DNA of 64,000 bases from Drosophila persimilis. Its lineage: Eukaryota > Arthropoda > Insecta > Diptera > Drosophilidae. The DNA lies in contig NW_020825321.1 of assembly GCF_003286085.1 (NCBI RefSeq), positions 1,240,001 to 1,304,000 of the forward strand, written 5' to 3'. Below, piece by piece: positions 22,087 to 31,549 of the stretch. Below the pieces are notes generated by a model that was not told the origin of the DNA, did not search any database, and saw only the letters and a program-made list of their open reading frames with translations. A program made the position numbers and the translations under genes. The stretch's first letter is position 1. Each line of letters begins with the position of its first letter.

Positions 22087-22623
22087 ATAACGGCTTGAAA
22101 AATAGTAATTTTAGTATTTTGTAACGAAAATTCGCATTGTAAGTATAGCGCTTGTTATTGTTGAACTGTTGAAGATCACAATAAAAAGTTTGATGTATGT
22201 ATATATGTTCACTTTATTGGTAAAAGAAAACGCAAGTATTTATTTTCTAGAAGAGTTCGATTGATGGCTATGACTATCAGCGAAAGATTACTTAATTGCA
22301 GGCGGACCGAATCGACCTTGACTCATTGCAAGCAAGATAACGAAAGAGGAGCGCTTCTAACGCTCTCCGTTAGAGCAGTTAGAATAGCTCGGGCTGATGC
22401 TATGCCGAGTACGATCTATAAATTAAGATATTGAGCGCGGGAGAGCGGCTAGATGCTATAGCTGTAAAGACGAAACTTAGAAGGCTGAACAGAAAGGCGA
22501 AAGAGCGGCAGCTGGTGTTCAAAGGAATTAGGATCAGTTTTCGAGACAACTATGTAGTCGTCAAGGCGATGGATTTCTGCATATTCACCAGGGACCGTAA
22601 CGATTATAATTTTTATAAAAAAA
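22087..22623. other. Unassigned interval containing an interspersed repeat
   Basis: No gene is visible. Bases ~22,245-22,445 resemble 42,729-42,905 in the same orientation (shared pieces such as 'gcggaccgaat', 'attgcaagc' and 'gccgagtacga'). AT-rich ends and lack of coding suggest an old LTR or MITE fragment. Confidence 0.45.
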
Positions 22624-23721
22624 AACGAGGGGGAACGTTGTGAGTTGCTGCGGAGAGCGCAACTCTACAGTTATACCCGATACTTAGTCAGTATGGCTCT
22701 CCTCCGGCAGACGCCGCTAATATTAAACGACACGACAAAGAGTGCGTGAGAGAGAGGCAGAAAATCAGTCTGAGCGTGACGTCGGGCGCTGCGTAGCCAG
22801 TGAAAATTTATTTGTTCCTTTTGGCTATAAAAATTATCTGATCTGATCCAGATTCAGCAATCTGATAGATATGGTCATTATCTATGATCCTGCGTTTTTA
22901 GTTTTCTCGAATCTGCAATATTGTGGATGCAACAGATTTTCGTCCTTTGTGGGGGCGGAAGGGGGTGGGGCGAATTTCTGAGATATACGGTTTATAGTGA
23001 AATCTAACAGAAGTGCGGATACCAAGTTTGGTTACTCTAGCCTTAATAGTCTCTGAGATTTGTGGATGCCCCAGATTTTCGTTCTTTGCGGGGGCGGAAG
23101 GGGGTGTGGCGAAATTTGGACACGAAACGGCCAAGGTCCGATATCACAGGAGTGTGGATACCAAATTTGGTTGCTCTGGCTCTTGTAGGTTCTGAGATCC
23201 TTGAACTCATATTTTACAATTGGCAAAACCGACCATAAAACCTGTGTGTTAGAGGGAGACAGAGCAAGAAAGAATGAAATTGTTTTCTTGATTCTGGCAA
23301 TAATAATTATACGATCTGGTTGAGATTTTACACTCTAGAACATATAGTCATCTTCTACGATTCTGGTTTTTGGTTTTATCGTATCTTTAAAAATGTGGAT
23401 GCCACAGATTTTCGTCCTTTGTGGGGGCGGAAGTGGGCGGGGCGAAGCTTTGAAATATTTTTGTAGCAGTGAAATATCACAGAAGTCTGGATCCAAAACA
23501 TCGTTGCTCTAGCTCTTATAGTCTTTGAGCACTAGGCGCTGAAGGGGACGGACAGACGGACGGACGGACAGACAGACATGGCTCAATCGACTCGGCTATT
23601 GATGCTGATCAAGAATATATATACTTTATGGGGTCGGAAACGATTCCTTCTGGACGTTACACACATCCACTTTTACCACAAATCTAATATACCCCAATAC
23701 TCATTTTGAGTATCGGGTATA
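22624..23721 (-). mobile_element. DINE-1/INE-1-like element (copy 2)
   Basis: Reverse-oriented full-length copy: it starts on the plus strand with aacgagggggaacgttgtg and ends gagtatcgggtata. The hairpin, the inner repeat, the 'gggggcggaaggggg' blocks and the GACA/GACG microsatellite (23,551-23,577) are all present. It lies 3' of an A run and is followed by a poly-A stretch at 23,722. Confidence 0.85.
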
Positions 23722-24967
23722 AAAAAAAAAGGGAAAATTGTGTTCCTGAGGACGGTTGTACGAGGGGTTGTACGGTTGTCAGAGGGGAAAGCCCGCCTTT
23801 AAGCTTAGATAGATATACAGCTGTTTAGAGGGGTTATATGTGCTGCCGATCGGGCCAGCTGGGGTGGCGAAGCAATGACCGACGATGGGCCGAGAGAAGT
23901 GGCAGACATAGTATTTGGGGTATCCGGAAAAAAAAGTAGGAAACCCGCAAACCCGTATGGCGCCCTCGAGCGGCACTAAATAGCGGGCCGGAAAGCGGTT
24001 AAGGGCGAATCACAGGGTATCGAGTAGCAAAGAGGAGAGACAGTTGACACCACGGCTCCCGAGAGTTTCCGTTTCTGGGTCGTTATTTTTTATTCAGTTG
24101 TCCAGCAAGGCATTAGGTTGGGTTGTACGGCGCTCTCTGCATTTCCAGAGGAATATTTGTTGACTTGGGGTATCCCCTTTTTTTGCTGATCATCACTGGC
24201 CATTACACGCAATGAAGCATTGCAGGAGAGCAAATTTACAAAAGTAAATTGCCCTCAGTTTAACATTTGTGCAGGGTGCCGTTCCCTAATCAGGGTGAGT
24301 ACTTTCTCGGGCCTCCCAGTTCTTGGAGACATCGGAGATCTCATTCGCACGTTCTGACGCTCGTTTTGCATTTTTTTTAATTGTATTAGAGTGGCCCCTA
24401 GTTACTATTCTAATGTTAAAGACAGCTATAACGAAAGAAAAAGCTTCCTAAGAGAAGGCATCGGCGGGCAGCTAGCGCTGCAGCCATAGCGGCACTCCCG
24501 CCTTAGTGGGTACTCATAGTGCAATTTCGGCATTCAAGCAAAAGTGACGGCGAACATCGCTCATCTGCGTCCGATGGGTCTCCAAAGAGGCACGATCGGT
24601 CCCGCGGGCGCAACCTCTCTCACCGCGGTGATAAAACTCCCGGCTAGTGTGGATGCTGCTGGATCCCATTAAGAAAGGGATGGAGCAGTCAAAGATTGTG
24701 AAAAATCATAATTAAAAGGGAACATTGTGTATGGTGTATGGGAATGGTGAAAGCAGATGAACATTTCTCACATTCCGTCGAGAAGATGGGCATAATTGCG
24801 CCTTTGGTATCCACATTATCTCATACCCTTTCTAACTCTAGCCTATAATATTTTTGCCTCCTTCTTTTCTTTGTTTACTATCTTAATTTATATGGTAATT
24901 AGCTGTACTATTATTATTGTTAGATATTTTGATAATTATAAGCACATCAATCTTTATTTACCCTTGC
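23722..24967. other. Unassigned interval left of the LOA element
   Basis: 1.25 kb with no frame that resembles a known protein. GC-richer around 24,470-24,650 ('ggcatcggcgggcagctagcgctgcagcc') and AT-rich near 24,840-24,960. It may include the extreme 3' tail of the LOA element and older transposon debris. Confidence 0.4.
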
Positions 24968-25409
24968 CTAGGTTAGGTTAGGTAGAGGCGGCTGCCAAGC
25001 TCGCTCGGAGCCTTGCACACTTAGGCCGGTTTCGGCCCATTGTGATACCGCTTTGGATCATTCCCTCCCTGCATGGGAGATTTCATGTCAACAGTTGTCC
25101 CATCCAGATGCTCTTATAAAGTTTTCGACCTTTCTGGGACATAACGTAGACATCTCCGAGATGTCGTTCAGAAAGGCAGTGCCTAAGTGTTGTAGCCTCC
25201 TTCTGCTGAGAGCTGGACAGGAGCAGAACAGCTGCGGCAGAAATCATTGTGTGGGGTACCCAGCCTGTTTGCGTGGATGCCTACTAGCCAATGTCCTCTG
25301 AGGGAACGTAGGACTGCGCTGCACCTTTCCCTGAATAGTTTGCAGACCTCTGAGGTGCGCTTCTTATCTATGGTCGGCCATGTTTGCCGAGCTGTGCGGC
25401 AACGTGGCC

Positions 25410-25810
25410 CTATTTGCCACTTTTATCTGTCAGTCGCTTGTACTGCTCTTTTATGATGAGCTTGCAGGTGGCCATAGGCATACAAACATCCTCCTTATCT
25501 TGGAGAAGGGGGGTCGTAGTACCATATCTGGCCAGCTCGTCCGCTATGCAGTTGCCCTCGATGTCCCGGTGGACCGGGACCCAGCCAAAAAGACTGATAG
25601 CAAATTGCTGAGCCATCTCGTGAAGAGATCTGCAGCAGTTCGCCACAGTAGCCGAGTTCAAGGAGATCGCGTTAAGTGATCTGATCGCAGCTTGGCTATC
25701 GCTGTAGATGTTTAGATTGGTTCCTCTTGCGGTAACCGTGTGAAGGCAGTACAGAGCCTCCCTGATTGATGTAACTCGGCTTGGAAGACGCTACAGTGAT
25801 CCGGCAGCCT
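25410..25810 (-). pseudogene. LOA RNase H domain
   Basis: A catalytic-Asp block (IYSDSQAAI) is readable around 25,690-25,710, and the C-terminal block (GWVPVHRDIEGNCIADELAR) in frame 25,410-25,661. The usual Gly of VPGHRD is Val here. Frame changes separate the blocks. The domain would remove RNA from the RNA:DNA hybrid during target-primed integration. Dead by frameshift. Confidence 0.75.
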
Positions 25811-25835
25811 GAAAGATTGCCTTATGTTTAGCTGT

Positions 25836-26558
25836 TCAGAGTAGATTCCTCCTCCGACCCTGCCGTCCAGCTTTGAGCCATCCGTGAACAATGTTGTTTT
25901 TATTTAGTATGGGTGAGTGACCTAGGTGCTGTGGTACCCATTGTTCAGAGTCCCTAAGACGTATTGCTGCCATTTTTGCCCGCTCCTTTCCTGCAAGGTG
26001 AAGGCTCTGGAGGCATAACATGGCGTTTAGCGCATCATTTGGTGTAGTTCGAAGAGCTCCACTGATGCAGAGGGCGGCTGTTCTCTGAACCTTGCCCAGC
26101 TGATTGGTGATTGTCCTTTTTGTTAGGGCAGGCCACCAGACAGTAACTCCGTAGAGTATTATAGGTCTGACTATTGCCAGATATATCCATCGGACTATGC
26201 TTGGGTTCATGCCCCACTTTAGCCCGAAAGCTTTTTTGCAAGTATAGAGTGCTGTCGTTGCCTTCCTCACTCTATCCTTGACATTCAGGTTCCAGCTAAG
26301 CTTTTTGTCAATTACCAACCCTAAGTAGCTGCCACTGTCGCTGAAGGAGAGCCTGTATCCGTTTAGTTTTGGGGGGTTGAGGGGCGGGACCTTGTATTTT
26401 TTTGTGAATAACACGAGTTTCGTTTTCGAGGGATTTAGTCCCAATCCGCGCGATTCTGTCCATTCGAACAATCGAGCAAGCTTTGCGGTCATTAGGTCGC
26501 ATAGTGTTTGGGGGTATATCGCCGTAAAGATAATTGCAACGTCGTCCGAGTATGCCAC
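25836..26558 (-). pseudogene. LOA RT, motif C to thumb
   Basis: A 240-codon frame opens at motif C (AYSDDVAIIFTA; the YxDD box) and continues with the LFEWTESRGLGLNPSKTKLV block and the connection region (LYGVTVWWPALTK). It abuts the upstream RT-N frame at 26,558, where the fingers and palm motifs A and B should lie but do not: an internal deletion. The junction carries a short direct repeat acggcc-ttttacggcc. Confidence 0.82.
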
Positions 26559-27229
26559 TACTTTACACGGCCTTTTACGGCCTTCTGAAGATGGGCCGGG
26601 ACTACCTGATCTGGGCCTGGCGCTTTAAACGGGTTGAAGCTGTTTATTGCCCAACTTATGTTCCGTTTTGTAAGGATATGGTCCATCGATTCTACCGATC
26701 CCTCTCCTGGGAGGTATGTCGGCACGGTGGTTGTACATCCGGGGAAATGCGTATCGAGCAGAATGTGTAGGGACTCCTCACTGGAGTTGGTCCACGTACC
26801 ATCATTCTTTTTGAGGTAACCTAACGAAGGATTAGTTTTTGAGAGAGCTTTCCGGAGTCCTGCGGCCTCCGACGTTTCCCCGACTTTGGAGCATAATTTT
26901 TTCCAGGAGGCTCTTTTAGTCTTCTTCGTTTCCTTTTTGTATAGTGCAAGTCTGGTTTTATAGTCTGCCCAGTGAGTATTCTCATTAGCTCTTGTAGCTC
27001 TATTGAAAAGAGTCCTACAAGTTCTACGAAAGGTGTCTTGTTGTTTAGACCACCAGGGGGTTTCTTTTTCCCCCCTAGAAGGGCATGCAGCCTTGAAGGC
27101 TTTATTGCACGCATCCGTGAACCTTTTCACAAGACGGTTTAGGTCATCTTCCGTGTTCGGGCATTCAGGGGCGTTAGGAGGGAGTAGTTTCTCCGGGGTT
27201 GTGCTATATGAAGCTGAACAGTGGCTCAC
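26558..27229 (-). pseudogene. LOA endonuclease-RT linker and RT start
   Basis: A 223-codon frame with the Lys/Arg/Trp-rich region usual between endonuclease and RT (ETPWWSKQQDTFRRTCRTLFN ... SWKKLCSKV) and the RT opening block FNPFKAPGPDQVVPAHLQKA. It ends within a few codons of that block at the internal deletion. It overlaps the endonuclease frame at its upstream end, marking a frameshift near 27,215. Confidence 0.8.
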
Positions 27230-27460
27230 CCCTTACGTTCGTGTCCGTGCTCCCCCATTTGGTGTGGTGGGCGCTGGCATCGCAACCTATTAGAAGGACT
27301 TTGTCCGTCCTTTCGCTGTCGCTGGCTATTTTGCGAACAAGGTCGTTGGGAGGATCATCTTCCTCGTGGGCCATATAGGCCGCCACCAGCCTGAGAAGAG
27401 TCCCGTTTATCTCTACGCTTGCCGACGTGTTATCGCTATCGCTGTAATTGAGGAGCAGAA
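27204..27460 (-). pseudogene. LOA apurinic-like endonuclease, partial
   Basis: The frame has LVAAYMAHEEDDPP, then LLIGCDASAHHTKWGSTD (the GCDANAHH-type catalytic Asp/His block). Upstream, a LNIFLLLNYSD stretch is readable to about 27,470, then stops appear. Only about 130 bp separate this from the LTR insertion point, too little for the usual N-terminal ~80 residues, so part of the endonuclease was already missing. Confidence 0.75.
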
Positions 27461-27739
27461 AGATATTTAGGTGCTTTCTCGCAGCTATTCAGGTAAGGGT
27501 TTTACCTTCATTTTGGGATTTGTAAGGAAGCGATCCTGGGCTGGGGTATATATCTCAGTCTACTCCAGGGTCGAAATTACAGCCACATTTATAATTTTCC
27601 GGGACTCCGTATTTCGGACAGACGATGGGGGACGGGGCGGCAGTCCCGTGGACGGGAGCGGACGTATCATGGGACGTGGCGGTTGGTCCCACCGCGAGCA
27701 CTCCGGTTATCGCTGAATAGCGCCTTCAGAACCCCACCG

Positions 27740-28770
27740 AACTCGGGATCAATGCGGGGGGCCTTTGCTATGCGATAATACCGACAGGTGTCACCGAGAA
27801 TACCTAGGCTACCGCCGGACAGTACTTACGGGACCCTACCGGCCTAAGAATTACTACGACGCGGAAAGGGGAACTTGGCTATGCGGAAATACCGGCAAGT
27901 ATCACCGAGAGTGCCTAGGCTACCGCCGGACAGTACTTACGGGACCCTAACGGCCTAAGAATTACTACGACGCGGAAAAGGGGAACTTTGCTATGCGGGA
28001 ATACCGACAAATATCGCCGAGAGTACCTATGCTATCGCCGGACGGTACTTACGGGACCCTGTCGGCCTAAGAATTACTACGACGCGGAAAGGGAAACTTT
28101 GCCATGCGGGAATACCGACAAATATCGCCGAGAGTACCTAGGCTATCGCCGGACTGTACATACGAGACCCTACCGGCCTAAGAATTACTACGACGCGGAA
28201 AGGGGAACTTTGCTATGCGGGAATACCGACAAATATCGCCTAGAGTACCTAGGCTATCGCCGGACGGTACTTACGGGACCCTGTCGGCCTAAGAATTACT
28301 ACGAGGATCAGAGATATCGACGAGCATCACCGAGAGTGCTTAGGCAATCACCGGATAGCACTTACGGGACACTGTCGAGCTAAGAATTACTGCGAGGGTC
28401 GGGGATACCGGCAAGCATCACCGAGAGGGCCTAGGCAATCGCCGGATAGCACTTACGGGACACTATCGGGCTAAACATTACTGGGAAAGTCTTTATCATA
28501 CAGGGCAGGTATCGCCGAGAGGGCTTAGGCAATCGCCGGACAGCCCCTTCGGGACCCAGGGGACTACGGGGATCAGGCGAGACACCAACAGGAGTCCCCG
28601 GGGGCGCTTAGACGGTCGTCGGATAGCGGCCTCGGGACCCTGCGGGGTCACAAACTACTGGATGGAAGCATGCGGAGGGGACGCCGACAGGTATCACCGA
28701 GAACGCCTAGGCAACCGCCGGACAGCGACCTCAGGATCCTGTCGGGCTACGAACTACTGGATGGAATCAC
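27740..28770. repeat. ~111-bp tandem array inside the 3' LTR
   Basis: Roughly ten units. The first five are close (each with 'aatatcgccgagagtacctagg ... actacgacgcgg' type sequence); those toward 28,300-28,760 are more diverged (e.g. 'gaggatcagagatatcgacg', 'gaaagtctttatcatacag'). Unit length is 110-113 bp. Confidence 0.9.
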
Positions 28771-29429
28771 ACAAACTCGGCCAAGAGGCGGGAGGAAGGG
28801 CAGTGAAGATGAAGCCTCGGGCCTCCAGGTTACCTAGTGTATAGATTGTTGGTGGTCGGGCTATGTTTCTGTTATATTACATTTCGCTTTATTCCTTCTT
28901 GGTTCCCTACCTATCGCACCGCTCAGCAGCCCGTATGCACGTCTAGAGACTCGCTTACCCCTGAACTCCCACGCTTGTATTCGTCATAAACCTCTTCTTC
29001 TCCGTGGGTGCAGCGTAGATGCAGGATCTCCTCCGTGTCACCGATCGCGTTGGCGTGGATCTGGTCCGCCACGTGTCTTGCTTTTCGTGCGCCACTCGAA
29101 TTTCGTCCGCAAACACGTCCGACCCTTACGACTGCTTCAAAACGAATCTCCTTTTAATCCACGTTCTCCTTCTCTAGCCTCAGAGCTCTCGTTCTGCTGG
29201 CTCTGCCGATCCAGCGTCAGCGTGGGCGGCTAGCGTCGTCGTTCTCGCCGCGGCAGAGGGCTGGCGCCGTCGTTCGGCGTCTACGCTGCGCCGGTGCCTT
29301 TCGTCTCTCTGTCTCGCTGCTGGCGCGTCGTTACTTCGCTTTCGTTTTCCACGTCTCTCTTCGGCCGTTGCTGCCGTGGACTTACTGTTCCAGCGCTTCG
29401 TCGCTGCGTTGACGCTGGCGGCTTATCTT

Positions 29430-29690
29430 TTCGGCTCTTTTGGCTGCTGCTGCATCGTTGTTGTTGGGTTTTGTTTTCTCGGTGTATTCACGCCGTTGCT
29501 GCGTCGATGCCGTTGGTTTTCGGTCCTCGGTGTATTCCTCTCTCGTTTTGGCTGCTGCTGCATCGTTGTTGTTGGGTTTTGTTTTCTCGGTGTATTCACG
29601 CCGTTGCTGCGTCGATGCCGTTGGTTTTCGGTCCTCGTTGTATTCCTCTCTCGTTTTGGCTGCTGCTGCGTCCTTTTGTTGGGTTTTGGT
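29430..29690. repeat. ~109-bp direct duplication in the 3' LTR
   Basis: A block starting ttttggctgctgctgcatcg and ending ggtgtattcctctctcg occurs twice and a third time in part, between 29,438 and about 29,690. The same array is in the 5' LTR at about 39,773-40,020, there with one extra partial unit. Confidence 0.85.
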
Positions 29691-29965
29691 TCTGAAAAGC
29701 CAGTGGCGTCCGCCGTGATCGCGACTTGCCCCCCCCTTTAAAGAAGATACGTGGGGCTTAGATACCCCTCGGGCCGTATAATCTATCAAATTAACGTCAT
29801 GTAGCCTTCGTGGCCTTCCCCCTCCCCCCCCTTAACCTAAAAACTGAAAAGTCAATAACGAAAAGTCAAAAATCTTATTTCTAATAACGTAATCTCGGGT
29901 CCCTCCAATGGGAAAATGACGGCGAACTGATGGGCGAAAAAAATGTGGGTGGAGCGTACGCTCCC

Positions 29966-30427
29966 TCACACCCCCTCCATACTTCGGGGGTGCCGAAGAG
30001 TGACGGTGACGGCCCGGCTGCGGGTAATCTTTATGCGGAAGCAAGTGCCGTCATGGACCTCCAGTCGCCGGACTCCCAGTCGGTAGGCGCGATCGCGTAA
30101 GAACACGGTGATGTTGGATATGAGGTCCCGGGGCAACTGTCGACCTGGCGCGTTGGTACGCCATTCGGGGGGAGCCTCTGCCCATTCCGGGTCGTCCTGC
30201 ACCGCGGCTACCCTAGGGTGGAGTCGGAGGATCTGCAGCAGGTCGGCCATCTCGCCATACTCCAGCGAGAGGCTCTCTTCGGAGTCGAAGTCAACGACTC
30301 CCTCATTGGGACGTTGTGGGGGTAGTCCGGCGTGGGCGGCTACGAGGGGAGGCAGGACGTCATCTGACCCTGACGGGTTGGCTGGTGCCCACTGCTGGTT
30401 CGCCTGGGGCGCGAATCTCAGGCTCAT
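29966..30427 (-). CDS. Unrecognised ORF next to the polypurine tract
   Basis: 153 codons overlapping the end of the 265-codon ORF by 68 bases in another frame. It has an acidic first half (DFDSEESLSLEYGEMADLL) and a more ordered-looking second half (LEVHDGTCFRIKITRSRAV). The stop lies four bases inside the LTR, so the reading ends with the internal region, as last genes in LTR elements often do. It may be the C-terminal half of one longer protein broken by a frameshift. No family recognised. Confidence 0.45.
   Translation of the reverse strand: MSLRFAPQANQQWAPANPSGSDDVLPPLVAAHAGLPPQRPNEGVVDFDSEESLSLEYGEMADLLQILRLHPRVAAVQDDPEWAEAPPEWRTNAPGRQLPRDLISNITVFLRDRAYRLGVRRLEVHDGTCFRIKITRSRAVTVTLRHPRSMEGV
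29971..29979 (-). promoter_or_regulatory. Polypurine tract of the Ty3/gypsy element
   Basis: The minus strand reads ATGGAGGGGG directly into the LTR (TGTGAGGG). Position against the 3' LTR fits the plus-strand DNA primer of LTR retrotransposons. Confidence 0.75.
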
Positions 30428-31157
30428 GAGGGACCCGGAATCGGACCCTCCGTCGTCGCGTTGGTCCTACTTCCCCGCCTGTATCGCTAGCGTGGGACAC
30501 GTCGGAGTGGTGTGGTCCAGCGCCGTCCCCGGATTCGTCCTCGTGGTGTACTGCTGGAGGGGTGGCTGCCCGACCTTGACTGGCCAGGTTCCACTCGGCC
30601 CAAAGGGGCGAGTCCCATTCGTTCCCGCGAGCCAGTGGGTGTCTGTTCCCTTCGTCCTGCAGCGTGGACGCCAGGCTTTGAGCGTCGCGTATTATTGTCT
30701 CGTGCTCGTCGGTGTCCTTTGTCGCGTTGTCGTCGTCGATAGCAGCCCCATAACTCCCGAACCAACGGCGATTCAGGGCGGCGACGTCGTGATTGGGCGC
30801 CGAACGGACACCTGCGGTTGCGAAGCGGCCATCGGGCTCTACTTCCTCTTCGGCGTCGGTCCCCGGGTCCTGGGTGTGTTGGTCGATCCACCCTTGGATG
30901 GCTGCCGCGCGCTGGCCCCCTGGCATCCTGTCCGGTTGTCGAAGTGTCGCGTCTCCGACCCGCCTCAGCTGGGCTTGACGGGAGGCAGATGGTCCATTGG
31001 GGTCGACGATCCAGCTGCGAGTCCGGTTTGTCGTTGGTTCATCGGCAGATGCCGGGACTTCAGGCAGCTGGTCTCCGCTAGGGTGTCCCGTCGTATTTGT
31101 CGTATCACCATTTGCCCCAAAGGGGCGAGCTTGCCTTCCGTCTCTTAGACGCTTCAT
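30360..31157 (-). CDS. Unrecognised ORF downstream of pol
   Basis: 265 codons from ATG (MKRLRDGRQARPFG) in the position where some Ty3/gypsy elements have env. The product is hydrophilic, rich in Arg, Asp, Glu, Pro and Ala, with an acidic stretch (TDAEEEVEPDG) and a basic one (TRRRRVRFRVP). I see no signal peptide, membrane span or Cys pattern, so it is not env-like, and I recognise no family. About 390 bp of non-coding sequence separate it from pol. The open antisense frame here is probably composition. It may continue in the next frame (29,966-30,427). Confidence 0.5.
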   Translation of the reverse strand: MKRLRDGRQARPFGANGDTTNTTGHPSGDQLPEVPASADEPTTNRTRSWIVDPNGPSASRQAQLRRVGDATLRQPDRMPGGQRAAAIQGWIDQHTQDPGTDAEEEVEPDGRFATAGVRSAPNHDVAALNRRWFGSYGAAIDDDNATKDTDEHETIIRDAQSLASTLQDEGNRHPLARGNEWDSPLWAEWNLASQGRAATPPAVHHEDESGDGAGPHHSDVSHASDTGGEVGPTRRRRVRFRVPHEPEIRAPGEPAVGTSQPVRVR

Positions 31158-31549
31158 GTCTTCAGTCGATTCTAGGGAGAAAGTGCCTGTCGGTTAGAAC
31201 CTGCCTGTCTTAACTAGAAGTATTAATACCCTCCCCCTATCCTACTGGAGCGGTGCGAGTGAGAAGATGTTTACATTGGGTGTAGTACTTATCTAATCCC
31301 ATAAGGGGATGTATACGTAGCTTACGGTTTCGTGGGTCGCGCCCCTTACGGGGCGAGGACGTTACGGTAGCGCGCTACCGCAAGTGGCCCTTGCGAAATC
31401 GGCGGGTCATTCGGGTCACTTAATCGTCGTCGGGTTCTCCTCAGGGTGGTCCACTCCGTGGAACGCCTTTAAGTCAGCTAAACTCGCTGTTTTCCTTTGT
31501 TTGCCTCGTTGAATCTGTAGTCGAACTACGTTGGGAGATAAGAATCGAG

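Larger units (their letters stand above)
24968..27520 (-). mobile_element. LOA-clade non-LTR retrotransposon, ORF2 part (LOA-1)
   Basis: Minus-strand ORF2 sequence in order endonuclease, RT, RNase H, with a 3' UTR ending in ctaacctaacctagg (minus strand). RNase H after RT and the RT sequence style match the LOA clade (Bilbo/TRIM-like) within the I/R1 group. The rest of the same element (ORF2 start, ORF1 and 5' UTR) lies at 40,192-42,030, beyond the Ty3 insertion. The exact 3' end is uncertain. Confidence 0.82.
27521..29970 (-). repeat. 3' LTR of the Ty3/gypsy element (2,450 bp)
   Basis: Plus strand runs tgtaaggaagcg...gctccctcaca. Relative to the 5' LTR it has about 150 extra bp at ~27,563-27,727, about 113 extra bp at 29,726-29,839 bounded by two C runs, and five fewer copies of the ~111-bp unit. 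A near-terminal palindrome GGAGCGTACGCTCC lies at 29,951-29,964. Outside the indels the two LTRs are nearly identical. Confidence 0.95.

Noticed and set aside
27740..28770. Tandem array taken as a CRISPR array or satellite
   Set aside because: The units are contiguous without spacers, occur in both LTRs of one element, and the context is eukaryotic.
30108..31148. 346-codon plus-strand frame opposite the 3' ORF
   Set aside because: GC-rich composition keeps both strands open. The minus frame fits element orientation and ends at the polypurine tract; the plus frame has no context. I did not annotate it as a gene.
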